Assembly (NCBI RefSeq): GCF_041080655.1
Contig: NZ_CP163525.1
Location: 8,866,001 to 8,930,000 of the forward strand
Direction: 5' to 3'
Source: Streptomyces sp. CG4
GTDB lineage: Bacteria > Actinomycetota > Actinomycetes > Streptomycetales > Streptomycetaceae
DNA length: 64,000 bases
The position numbers and the translations under genes were made by a program. The notes below the pieces were generated by a model that had not been told where the DNA came from, did no database searches, and worked only from the letters and a program-made list of their open reading frames with translations. This document shows positions 41,358-55,269 of the stretch, piece after piece (position 1 is the stretch's first letter; every line of letters begins with the position of its first letter).

Positions 41358-43601
41358 TCAGCGCTCCGGCGCCAGCCAGACCGTGGCCAGCGGCGGAAGC
41401 GTGACCCTCAGGACATTCTCCTCGGTTACGAGCGACCCGGCGCTGCCGACCCCGCCGCCGCCGTAGCGGACGTCGTCGGTGTTCAGCGCCTCCCGCCAGG
41501 CGGGGAACCCGTCCGGCACCCACAGTCCGTAGTCGTGCCGGACGACCGGGGAGAAGTTCGACACCGCGAGCAGTGGGGAGCCGTCGGCGGCGAAGCGCAG
41601 GAACGCGAAGACGTTGTCGTCCGCCGCGTCGCACAGCACCCACCGGAACCCGCCCGGGTCGCAGTCCCGCTGCCACAGGGCCGGGGCGTCCCGGTACAGC
41701 GTGTTCAGATCCCGTACGAGATCCCGCACGCCCCGGTGATCGCCGGCCGAGTGGTAGTCGTCGCCGAGCAGCCACCACTCGGGACCGTGCGCCTCGGACC
41801 ACTCGGCCCCCTGGGCGAACTCCTGCCCCATGAACAACAGCTGTTTGCCCGGATGGGCCCACATGAAGCCGAGATAGGCGCGGTGGTTGGCCCGGCGCTG
41901 CCACCAGTCGCCCGGCATCTTCGAGACCAGTGCCTGTTTGCCGTGCACGACCTCGTCGTGGGAGATCGGCAGCACGTAGTTCTCGCTGTACGCGTACACC
42001 ATCGAGAAGGTCATCTCGTGATGGTGGTACTTGCGGTGCACCGGCTCCTTCTGGATGTACTGCAGCGAGTCGTGCATCCAGCCCATGTTCCACTTCAGCC
42101 CGAAGCCGAGCCCGCCGCTGTCCGTCGGCCGGGTCACCCCGTCCCAGGCGGTGGACTCCTCCGCGATGGTCACCACCCCCGGGCAGCGCCGGTAGACGGT
42201 CGCGTTCATCTCCTGCAGGAAGGCGACCGCGTCCAGATCCTCCCGCCCGCCGAAGACGTTCGGCTGCCACTGGCCGGAGTCCCGCGAGTAGTCGAGGTAG
42301 AGCATCGAGGCGACGGCGTCCACACGCAGCCCGTCGATGTGGAACTCCTGGCACCAGTACACCGCGTTGGCGACGAGGAAGTTGCGCACCTCGGTCCGGC
42401 CGAAGTCGAACTCGTACGTCCCCCAGTCCGGATGCTCGGCCCGCCGCCAGTCCCCGGGTTCATACAGCGGTTCCCCGTCGAACCGGGCCAGCGCCCAGTC
42501 GTCCTTCGGGAAGTGCGCCGGCACCCAGTCCATGATCACACCGAGGCCGACCCGGTGCAGCGCGTCCACCAGGTACTTGAAGTCGTCCGGGGAGCCGAGA
42601 CGCGGCGTCGGCGCGTAGTACGAGGTGACCTGGTAGCCCCAGGACCCGCTGAACGGATGCCCGGCGACCGGCATCAGCTCGACATGCGTGAAGCCCAACT
42701 CCTTGACATAGGCGGGCAGTTCATCGGCGAGCTGCCGGTACGTCAGTCCGGGCCGCCAGGACGGCAGATGGACCTCGTACACCGAGAACGGCGCCTGGTG
42801 CACGGGTGTGTCGCCCCGGTGCGCCATCCACTCAGCGTCGCCCCACTCGTACCGCGACACCGCGACGACCGACGCCGTGTCGGGCGGCACCTCCGTACGC
42901 CGCGCCATCGGGTCGGCCTTGAGGAACCGATCGCCGTACCGCGAGGTGATCTCGAACTTGTACCGGGCGCCCTCGCCGATCCCGGGCAGGAACAGCTCCC
43001 ACACCCCGGACGCGCCGAGCGAGCGCATCGGGTACTGGGTGCCGTCCCAGTAGGTGAAGTCCCCGGCCACCCGCACCCCTTGGGCGTTGGGCGCCCACAC
43101 GGTGAAGCGGGTGCCGGTCACGCCCTGGAGCGTCATCGGCTCGGCGCCGAGCGCCTGCCACAGCTGCTCGTGCCGGCCCTCCCGGATCAGATGCAGATCC
43201 AGCTCACCGAGCGCGGGCAGAAAGCGGTACGGATCGTGCACCTCGTGCTCGACGTCGTCGTACGCCACCAGCAGCGTGTACGAGGACGGGATCTCCGGGT
43301 ACGGCAGCACGGCCGCGAACAGACCGTCGCCCTCCGACACGAGCGGATGGCGCGTGCCGTCGGCCATGACGCTCACCGCCCGCGCGTGCGGGCGCAGCGC
43401 CCGGAACACGGTGCCGCCCGGCACCGGGTGGGCGCCCAGCAGGGCGTGCGGATCATGGTGGGCGCCGCCGAGCAGTCGGCCGCGCTCGGCCGGATCGAGC
43501 GCAGCGAGATGGGGGTCCCCCCGGACGTAGTCTGGGGGAGGAACGGCCCTGACCGGCGTGGGGCCGGCGGTCTCGGGCAGTGAGGTGTCGCGCAGAGCCA
43601 T
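41358..43601 (-). CDS. glgB: 1,4-alpha-glucan branching enzyme GlgB
   Basis: 747 residues. N-terminal CBM48-like modules precede a GH13_9 barrel with HIDGLRVDAVASML (nucleophile Asp near 430), VTIAEESTAWDGV (acid Glu near 483) and PISHDEVVHGK; FGLKWNMGWMHD is typical of branching enzymes. It introduces alpha-1,6 links into the glucan made by GlgE. ATG 43601 has GGGAGG about nine bases upstream and lies five bases beyond the mak stop, so it is the last gene of the glgE-treS-mak-glgB operon. Its final 65 coding bases and the adjoining 27 bases recur at 27869-27960. Confidence 0.96.
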   Translation of the reverse strand: MALRDTSLPETAGPTPVRAVPPPDYVRGDPHLAALDPAERGRLLGGAHHDPHALLGAHPVPGGTVFRALRPHARAVSVMADGTRHPLVSEGDGLFAAVLPYPEIPSSYTLLVAYDDVEHEVHDPYRFLPALGELDLHLIREGRHEQLWQALGAEPMTLQGVTGTRFTVWAPNAQGVRVAGDFTYWDGTQYPMRSLGASGVWELFLPGIGEGARYKFEITSRYGDRFLKADPMARRTEVPPDTASVVAVSRYEWGDAEWMAHRGDTPVHQAPFSVYEVHLPSWRPGLTYRQLADELPAYVKELGFTHVELMPVAGHPFSGSWGYQVTSYYAPTPRLGSPDDFKYLVDALHRVGLGVIMDWVPAHFPKDDWALARFDGEPLYEPGDWRRAEHPDWGTYEFDFGRTEVRNFLVANAVYWCQEFHIDGLRVDAVASMLYLDYSRDSGQWQPNVFGGREDLDAVAFLQEMNATVYRRCPGVVTIAEESTAWDGVTRPTDSGGLGFGLKWNMGWMHDSLQYIQKEPVHRKYHHHEMTFSMVYAYSENYVLPISHDEVVHGKQALVSKMPGDWWQRRANHRAYLGFMWAHPGKQLLFMGQEFAQGAEWSEAHGPEWWLLGDDYHSAGDHRGVRDLVRDLNTLYRDAPALWQRDCDPGGFRWVLCDAADDNVFAFLRFAADGSPLLAVSNFSPVVRHDYGLWVPDGFPAWREALNTDDVRYGGGGVGSAGSLVTEENVLRVTLPPLATVWLAPER

Positions 43602-43605
43602 GACG

Positions 43606-44970
43606 TCAGCCTCCCCACACGGCGAGTCGTTTGATCGCCGCCATTGGAACCGGCAGCCAGTCCGGCCGGTGTCTCGCCTCGTACAGCACCTCGTACACCG
43701 CCCTGTCCGTCTCGTGCGCGCGCAGCAACGCGTGCTTCTTCCGTGGATCCCAGCCCGCGCGGGCCGCGTAGCCCGCGCAGAACGCCTCCCGGCAGCGGCG
43801 CGCCCACTCGGGTCGCCAGGGGCGGCGCTGCCGGGCCGCGTAGTCGAAGGAGCGCAGCATCCCCGCCACGTCCCGCACCGGGGAGTGCGCGGCCTGCCGC
43901 TCGGCCAGCGGCCGGGACGGTTCGCCCTCGAAGTCGATGACGAACCAGTCGCGGCCCGCCCGCAGCACCTGCCCGAGGTGCAGATCACCGTGGATGCGCT
44001 GCGCGGGCGGCCCGGTGTCGCAGGTGGCCAGGGCCCCGAACGCGGCCCGCAGCCCCGGCACGAAGGGCTTGAGCCCCGGTACGGCGTGCGCGGCCGCGTC
44101 CAGCCGGGCGCACATCGCCCGTGCCGTACGGCCGTTCTCACCAGGACCGGCCGGGCCGAACGCCTCGGCCAGCGCCACGTGCACCTCCGCCATGGCCCGC
44201 CCCAGTTCACGGGCCTCGGTGGTGAAGTCCTCGCCCGCGGCGAGCGCGCGCAGCGCCAGCGTCCAGCCGTCGGTCGCGTCCGGCAGGAACGGCTGCAGCA
44301 CGCCCAGCGTGGTCGGCCGCGGCGCCGTCGTACCGAACCAGGCCACCGGCGCGGGTACCCGGGTGCAGCCCTGCGCGGCCAGCGCGGCCGTCACCTCCAG
44401 GTCCGGGTTGACACCCGGCTGGATACGGCGGAAGACCTTCAGGATGTACGCGTCGCCGTACACGATCGAGGAGTTGGACTGCTCGACGTCCAGCAGCCGC
44501 GGCGGCAGACCGCCGGGCACCCGGGCGCCCGGATCGGCCTCGAACCGCAACGGCCCCGCCGCACCGGGCTGCCGCAGCCGCTCCAGCAGCAGATGGGCCG
44601 AGCGCGGGTCGTGCAGCGCGTCGTACACCGCGAGCCCGGCGAGCGGACCCTGCTCGGCCCGCCCGATGAACGCCCGCTCCAGCCGCCCCGAATGCTGCTC
44701 GCGCACCCCGAGCAGCAGCTGGTAGCAGTCGCCCGGCGGGGGAGTGCCGCCCGGCGTCGGTACGGGCGCGTGCGAGGCGTGCACCAGCAGATGCAGACAC
44801 CCCCGGAACAGCTCTGTCATGGACAGCACCGACAGATCGGTGACCGGCCGGTCCTTGCCCGCGAACCACCGTTGCCGCGGCAGCCACGCGCGCAGCAGCC
44901 CGCCCAGGGAGACAAGAGGCCCGTCGAAGGCCGCCGCGGTTCTCGGCCGAACGGTGATGGTCTTCGGCAT
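43606..44970 (-). CDS. mak: Maltokinase (Mak/Pep2)
   Basis: 454 residues of the actinobacterial maltokinase family, which phosphorylates maltose to maltose-1-phosphate with ATP for GlgE. The N-terminal cap contains WLPRQRWFAGKDRPV, the family hallmark. The eukaryote-like kinase core has YILKVFRRIQPGVNPDLEV, the catalytic loop RIHGDLHLGQVL near residue 325 and the metal loop VIDFEGEPSRPL near 345. It lies between treS (28-base gap) and glgB (five bases) in the same operon. TreS and Mak often form a complex; here they are separate proteins. Confidence 0.95.
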   Translation of the reverse strand: MPKTITVRPRTAAAFDGPLVSLGGLLRAWLPRQRWFAGKDRPVTDLSVLSMTELFRGCLHLLVHASHAPVPTPGGTPPPGDCYQLLLGVREQHSGRLERAFIGRAEQGPLAGLAVYDALHDPRSAHLLLERLRQPGAAGPLRFEADPGARVPGGLPPRLLDVEQSNSSIVYGDAYILKVFRRIQPGVNPDLEVTAALAAQGCTRVPAPVAWFGTTAPRPTTLGVLQPFLPDATDGWTLALRALAAGEDFTTEARELGRAMAEVHVALAEAFGPAGPGENGRTARAMCARLDAAAHAVPGLKPFVPGLRAAFGALATCDTGPPAQRIHGDLHLGQVLRAGRDWFVIDFEGEPSRPLAERQAAHSPVRDVAGMLRSFDYAARQRRPWRPEWARRCREAFCAGYAARAGWDPRKKHALLRAHETDRAVYEVLYEARHRPDWLPVPMAAIKRLAVWGG

Positions 44971-44998
44971 GACGCGTCCTTTCCTCGGCCCGGGCGTC

Positions 44999-48705
<3,707 letters not shown>

Positions 48706-48811
48706 GCATTTCACCTCCGCCGTGCGCGAAGCCGGGCACCCGGCCCGGCTTCGCGATCCGAGAGGGGCCGACCGACGCCGGCCCGTGGGGAACGCCTTGT
48801 ACGGTGCCAGC

Positions 48812-49111
48812 TCAGGGGCTTGGCGCCGTGGAACGCCGCTCCGATGGCGGCGCTCTTCTGGCCGACCGGCGTGACCGCGGCCGTCCGTCCTGCTCGCGCA
48901 GGTAGCTGACCAGAGTGGTGCGCAGATAGCGTTCGGCGGCGTCCGCGGCCTCGCGGGCGCAGCGTTTGCCCATCAGCACGCACAGTGTGTAGCCCGAGTC
49001 CTCGAAGGTGCCCCGGACCGTGCGGTCGTGGGGCGAGGCGAGCATCACGCGCTCCCACGCCCGGTAACGCCGCAACGCCCGGGCCACTTCGGCCTTGGCG
49101 GGTAGCAGCAT
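48812..49111 (-). CDS. DUF5133-type small protein
   Basis: 99 residues from ATG 49111 (GAAGAGGG upstream). The N-terminal 65 residues fit the DUF5133 pattern seen in many Streptomyces: MLLPAKAEVARALRRYRAWE, FEDSGYTLCVLMGKRCAREA, ADAAERYLR. The C-terminal 30 residues are Arg/Ser-rich and likely disordered. The function is unknown. It sits upstream of and codirectional with the glgE operon, with a 106-base gap, and is divergent from the degenerate GHKL gene. Confidence 0.72.
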   Translation of the reverse strand: MLLPAKAEVARALRRYRAWERVMLASPHDRTVRGTFEDSGYTLCVLMGKRCAREAADAAERYLRTTLVSYLREQDGRPRSRRSARRAPPSERRSTAPSP

Positions 49112-49450
49112 TGCCCTCTTCACCTTCCACGCTCTCGACTGGGCGCGTTCCCGACGGTCGGGTGGTGTCCGCGCGCGGGAGCGCACGGCACCGTTACGGC
49201 GATCGAGGCTTTCACTTATGGTGCACGGACGGCGACGCAGCGTCTTGTTGGATCTTCAACGATGAGTGATGGCGACGTGTGGCGCCGGATGCTCGTGTTG
49301 CACGAATGGCGTAGTGGCCGCACCGTAGAGGTGACTCAGACGCGATCAGCGCTCACGCTATGTGTCCGGGACCGCTTCCGGACGGGCCGACGGGATCCCT
49401 CCCGGACGGGCGAGGGGAGCGAGAGCTTCGCCGGTGAGGAGCAAGCGACG
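49112..49450 (+). other. 339-base divergent region before the GHKL-like/glgX pair
   Basis: An open frame from ATG 49262 is in phase with the downstream gene but has no ribosome-binding site and no recognisable sequence, so I treat it as leader. The area 49200-49270 is less GC-rich (TTTCACTTATGG, TCTTGTTGGATCTTC) and is the likely promoter zone. No palindrome stands out. Confidence 0.4.
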
Positions 49451-50115
49451 ATGAAGACCGCAGTGCCCTGCTACTACCACATCGACGTGGAAGTCAGCCC
49501 GGAACGGGTGGGACAGGTCAGCCGCATCCTGGCCGCCCACCTTCGCTACTGGGACCTCGACAACCTCGCGGTCCCCGTCTGCCGCGGCGCCGAACTGCTG
49601 CTGCGGGCGATCGACCAGCACGCCACCGACAAGCACACGTCGATCGAGCTGTGGTGGAACGGCCAGCACCTCATCACCGCCTTCGGGGACGACGACCCGG
49701 ACCTGCGCCCCGACCAGGAACTGCGCGCCTGCCTCGCCGACATCGCCGCCATGAGCGACGGCTGGGGCTGCTGCGCCTCGGACAGCGGCAGCAAGATCAT
49801 CTGGTTCTCGCAGCGCGCCCGCGCCGGCGAGCGCGTCCCGCTGGTGCCGACCGCCCCCGCGCCCACGCTGCGGCAGGGCCTGGAGGTGCCGCGCGAACTG
49901 CCGGTGGCGGTGCTGGCCGCCGCGGCGGCAGCGGTGGACGAGGCGTTCGCCGCGGCGGCTGATCTTCCCCAGGAGGTGCTTGCCGCGCCGGCTGCGGGTC
50001 CGGGTGAAGCGCGGGCCGCCGTTCCGGACGAGGTGGTCGCCGTGCCTGCCCCTGTTCCTGACTGGGCGTTCGCCGCGTCGGCCGCTGCGCTGGGCGGCGC
50101 CCTGGAGGGCAGCCG

Positions 50116-50119
<4 letters not shown>
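49451..50119 (+). CDS. Degenerate GHKL (RsbW-like) protein coupled to glgX
   Basis: 222 residues from ATG 49451 (GAGGAG about ten bases upstream). The first 130 residues copy the layout of RsbW-type ATPases: HIDVEVSPERVGQVSRILAA, then CRGAELLLRAIDQHA in the N-box position, SIELWWNGQHLITAFGDDDP for the G1 strand, and CCASDSGSKIIWFS at the end. The N-box asparagine is lost (ELLLRAI) and no glycine lid is visible, so ATP binding is doubtful. Residues 145-222 are Ala/Pro/Val-rich. The stop overlaps the glgX GTG (GTGA at 50116-50119). It may be a sigma- or enzyme-binding adaptor for glucan metabolism. Confidence 0.75.
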
Positions 50120-52260
<2,141 letters not shown>

Positions 52261-52308
52261 GGCGCGGCGACACTGCCCTGTCAGCCGTCGCTGTAGATCC
52301 CAACGGGC

Positions 52309-53121
52309 TCAGCGAGCGCGGCGTGACGTCACCGTGAACTGCGCGCCGTCCGGATCCCGGAGGATCGCCTCGTCCTCCTCCTCGCTCAGCACACTGCCCC
52401 CGTGCTTCTCGGCCGTGCGGGCACAGTCCAGGACGTCCGTCACGGCGAAGTGGATCTGCCAGTGCGGCCGCACGGAGGGATCCGGTGCCGACTCCACCGC
52501 GCCCGAGTCGATCCGGGCAACGATGTCACCCTGGCTGCGCAGCACCACCTCGCCGCCCTCGTACTCCACCTCGCAGCAGCCCGGCAGCCCGGACGCCCAG
52601 TCGAGGATCTCGCCGTAGAACAGCGCGGCGTCGAAGGCGTCGCGGGTGTGCAGCCGGATGAAGGTCGGCGACGCCCGCCGCCACGCCTCCCAGTTGCCGA
52701 CCAGCTCCCCCTGCCAGATCCCGAAGGTGGCCCCGTCCCGGTCGGCGAGCAGCGCGGCCCGGCCCGGCGGGAAGGACAGCGGCCCGACGGCCGCCGTGCC
52801 GCCGCGCTCGCGGGCCCGGGCCACCGCCACATCGGCGTCCGGCACGGCGAAGTACGGCGTCCACGCCACCGCCATTTGCCACATGGCGGCGACGGCGGCG
52901 ATCCCCGCCACCGGCACCCCGTCCGCCAGCGCTATGCGGAAGTGCTCGCCGAGCTTGGCGCCGCGCCAGCGCCAGCCGAGCACGGCCGTGTAGAACTCCT
53001 GGGTGGCCTGGAGATCACGGCTGGTCAGGCTCACCCAGCACGGGGCGCCGAAGACGGAGTGCGTGGAGACGATGTCTCGCCTGCGCGCCGCTCCACCGCC
53101 GGCGGGGGCGTTGTGGTTCAT
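52309..53121 (-). CDS. VOC (glyoxalase/bleomycin-resistance fold) family protein, two modules
   Basis: 270 residues with two VOC modules at about 25-140 and 150-268. The first has CWVSLTSRDLQATQEFYTAVLGWRW and FGIWQGELVGN; the second has IRLHTRDAFDAALFYGEILDW and HFAVTDVLDCARTAEKHGGSV, ending in DPDGAQFTVTS. Such proteins are metal-dependent lyases/dioxygenases or ligand-binding resistance proteins; the substrate is unknown. ATG 53121 has AGGA ten bases upstream. It is divergent from the ANTAR gene. Confidence 0.88.
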   Translation of the reverse strand: MNHNAPAGGGAARRRDIVSTHSVFGAPCWVSLTSRDLQATQEFYTAVLGWRWRGAKLGEHFRIALADGVPVAGIAAVAAMWQMAVAWTPYFAVPDADVAVARARERGGTAAVGPLSFPPGRAALLADRDGATFGIWQGELVGNWEAWRRASPTFIRLHTRDAFDAALFYGEILDWASGLPGCCEVEYEGGEVVLRSQGDIVARIDSGAVESAPDPSVRPHWQIHFAVTDVLDCARTAEKHGGSVLSEEEDEAILRDPDGAQFTVTSRRAR

Positions 53122-53249
53122 GGCAGTCGCGTCCTGCTCTCGGGGCCGGGCGGCCACCGGTCTGGCACCAGTGTCCAACCGGAAGGGGGTCGGGTGCCTG
53201 TCGAGTACCCCCGGTGGCATCGGTGCAGGTCACCGACGACGATGGGGGC

Positions 53250-53564
53250 ATGGGTGCGAGCGAGCCCGAACGGATCTCCGAGCTGCAGGCGCAAGTCGAC
53301 CAGTTGAAGGAGGCCGTGGCCTCCCATGCGGTCGTCGACCAGGCGATCGGGATGATGGTGGCCCTGGGCCGGGTGACCCCGGACGAGGGCTGGGAGGTGC
53401 TGAAGGAAGTGTCCCAGCACACCAACATCAAGTTGCGCAACATCGCCGAGCTGATCCTCATCTGGGGCCGCCGCGGGGACATCCCGCCCGACGTCTGCGC
53501 CGCCCTGGAGGACGCCCTCGACCAGTACGGCCCCACACAGGTGCCCGGCGCCCCGGAAGCGTGA
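53250..53564 (+). CDS. ANTAR-domain protein
   Basis: 104 residues, small for the family. A short coiled-coil (ERISELQAQVDQLKEAVAS) leads into an ANTAR domain (VVDQAIGMMVALGRVTPDEG, EVLKEVSQHTNIKLRNIAEL). ANTAR domains bind tandem RNA hairpins to prevent transcription termination. No sensor domain is fused, so control would come from a partner. ATG 53250 is used, but GTG 53214 or GTG 53223 in frame are possible; ribosome-binding sites are weak for all. Confidence 0.82.
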   Translation: MGASEPERISELQAQVDQLKEAVASHAVVDQAIGMMVALGRVTPDEGWEVLKEVSQHTNIKLRNIAELILIWGRRGDIPPDVCAALEDALDQYGPTQVPGAPEA

Positions 53565-53651
53565 CGCGGGGGCGGCGCGGGAGGTGTGGGCGGTGCGGGG
53601 GCGGTGCGGGGGCGGTGCGGGTGGTCGTGCTGCCGGGTCCGGCGGGGCCGG

Positions 53652-54443
53652 TCAGCGGACCTCGGCGAGCAGTTCCTCGCGCAGCCGGTCGCAGCAGCCG
53701 GTGAGCAGCCGGGAGACATGCATCTGCGAGATGCCGAGCTGCTCGGCGATCCGGCTCTGCGTCATCCCGCGGAAGAACCGCAGATAGAGGATGACGCGCT
53801 CGCGTTCCGGCAGCGCCTCGAGAAACGGCTTCACGGCGGCCCGGTCGATCACGAGGTCGTAGCCCGGGTCGGCGTCGCCGAGCGAGTCCCCGAGGGCGAA
53901 GCCGTCGCTGCCGGCCACCGCGGCGTCCAGGGACAGCGCGGAGTAGCACTCCAGGGCCTCCATACCGGTGCGCACCTCGTCCTCGCTGAGCCGCGTATGG
54001 GCGGCGATCTCCGCCACGGTGGGCGCGCCCCCCGAGCCGCTCTGAGCCAGCTCCTTGGCGGCCGAGCGGACCCGGTTGCGCAGGTCCTGCACTCGGCGGG
54101 GTACGTGCAGGGTCCACATGTGGTCGCGGAAGTGGCGCTTGATCTCACCGGTGACGGTGGGTACGGCGTACGCCTCGAAGGCGCGGCCGCGCTGCGGGTC
54201 GTAGTGGTCGACGGCCTTCACCAGGCCGAGGGCGGCCACCTGGTACAGGTCCTCCAGGGCCTCCCCGCGACCGCGGAACCGCACGGCGATCCGCTCGGCC
54301 ATGGGCAGCCAGAGCCGGACCAGCTCGTCGCGCAGCGCCCGCCGCTCGGGGCCGTCGGGCAGCCGCGCGAGCAGCTCGAAGGACGCCGTCGTGTCGGGGG
54401 CGTCGTCGTGCGGATGGGATTTCGTGCTGCCGGTGACACGCAT
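53652..54443 (-). CDS. SigB/SigF/SigG-family RNA polymerase sigma factor (second copy)
   Basis: 263 residues from ATG 54443 (GAGAG upstream). The same group-3 architecture as the protein at 32660 is seen: EDLYQVAALGLVKAVDHYDP, FEAYAVPTVTGEIKRHFRDH, VHVPRRVQDLRNRV-like region 3, and LPERERVILYLRFFRGMTQS, IAEQLGISQMHVSRLLTGCC. The two paralogues differ mainly in the tails and linker. No anti-sigma gene is adjacent; the nearby ANTAR gene (convergent) is a separate regulator. It is divergent from the MarR gene across a 243-base region. Confidence 0.94.
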   Translation of the reverse strand: MRVTGSTKSHPHDDAPDTTASFELLARLPDGPERRALRDELVRLWLPMAERIAVRFRGRGEALEDLYQVAALGLVKAVDHYDPQRGRAFEAYAVPTVTGEIKRHFRDHMWTLHVPRRVQDLRNRVRSAAKELAQSGSGGAPTVAEIAAHTRLSEDEVRTGMEALECYSALSLDAAVAGSDGFALGDSLGDADPGYDLVIDRAAVKPFLEALPERERVILYLRFFRGMTQSRIAEQLGISQMHVSRLLTGCCDRLREELLAEVR

Positions 54444-54668
54444 AATGCAGCTCTCTCAACAGGTGCTGGATGAACAGACACCGTGGGAGGTGCGCTTGGA
54501 CCGGGTACCGACACCGGGGCGGCCGAAGAGGCCGGCTCCCACGGGCGTGCCTCCGGTCCGAAGCACTGCTGAGCGCCTTCCCGTTAACGGACATCATCAA
54601 ACAAACAGATGCAATTGGGACGCGATCGGCTGTCCTTGGCTCGCTCCTGGCGGGCATTACCTCTGTAG

Positions 54669-54720
54669 GAGAAGTAATCTTCTTATGTGGAATCCAATGT
54701 GGAATCCGCTGTGGAATCCG
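54669..54720 (+). promoter_or_regulatory. marR operator-like dyad, -10 box and 12-base coding repeat
   Basis: AGAAG-TAAT-CTTCT (54670-54682 region) is a dyad with perfect five-base arms and overlaps TAATCT, a good -10 box six bases before GTG 54687. Immediately after, three 12-base direct repeats (NTGTGGAATCCN at 54685, 54697 and 54709) encode VESN-VESA-VESE. Any of three GTG codons could start translation. Confidence 0.55.
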
Positions 54721-55196
54721 AGACGGCGCGGCAAGCGGCGACGGATTCCGAGCCCCTCTCGGAAGAGCTGGCGGACACGCTGGTGCGCATCCAGCGACTG
54801 ATCCGGCGGCGACTGCGCGGCGGGATGAACCTGCCTCGCCTGCGCGGTGCCGAGGTGGAGCTGCTGCGGCTGGTCGAGTCCCGGCCCGGCATCGGCATCT
54901 CGGGCGCGGCGAGGGCCCTGCATCTGGCGGGCAACTCCGTGTCGACCCTGGTCAACCAGCTCGTCCGGGACGGGTTCCTGCTCCGCGAGACCGACCCCGC
55001 CGACCGGCGCGCCGCGCGGCTGCGGCTGACCGAGGCCGCCGAGAAACGTCTCGGTGACTGGCGGCGACGCCGCGCCGAACTGGTCGTCCGGCATGTGTCC
55101 CGGCTCGACGAGGCCGACCGGGAGGCCCTGCGCGCGGCCCTGCCGGCCCTGCGCAAGCTGGCCGCCGGCCTGCACGAGGAGGCCGAGGACGGATGA
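54687..55196 (+). CDS. MarR family transcriptional regulator
   Basis: 169 residues. The winged helix core is at about 40-130: LRGAEVELLRLVESRPG, GISGAARALHLAGNSVSTLV, NQLVRDGFLLRETDPADRRA (wing with the conserved DxRxxR pattern). Helices on both sides form the dimer interface. Directly downstream lies an ABC exporter pair, the usual target of such a regulator, and a dyad overlaps its own promoter. GTG 54687 is used; AGGAGA at 54667 is rather distant, and leaderless initiation is possible. Confidence 0.9.
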   Translation: MESNVESAVESETARQAATDSEPLSEELADTLVRIQRLIRRRLRGGMNLPRLRGAEVELLRLVESRPGIGISGAARALHLAGNSVSTLVNQLVRDGFLLRETDPADRRAARLRLTEAAEKRLGDWRRRRAELVVRHVSRLDEADREALRAALPALRKLAAGLHEEAEDG

Positions 55197-55229
55197 CGGG
55201 TTCGCGCTCATGACGGATGCCGCCGCGCA

Positions 55230-55269
55230 TGACGGAGGTCCAGACACCGTGACGGAGGCCCAGACACCA
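55230..55269 (+). repeat. Tandem 20-base repeat carrying ribosome-binding sites
   Basis: Two adjoining copies of TGACGGAGGYCCAGACACCR (55230-55249 and 55250-55269) lie between the marR stop and the ABC ATPase ATG. Each copy holds GGAGG, and a third partial copy begins at the start codon (ATGACGAGG). The copy number may set translation strength. Confidence 0.85.

Noticed and set aside
49262..49450. N-terminal extension of the GHKL-like protein to ATG 49262
   Set aside because: No ribosome-binding site and no recognisable domain; GAGGAG supports ATG 49451.
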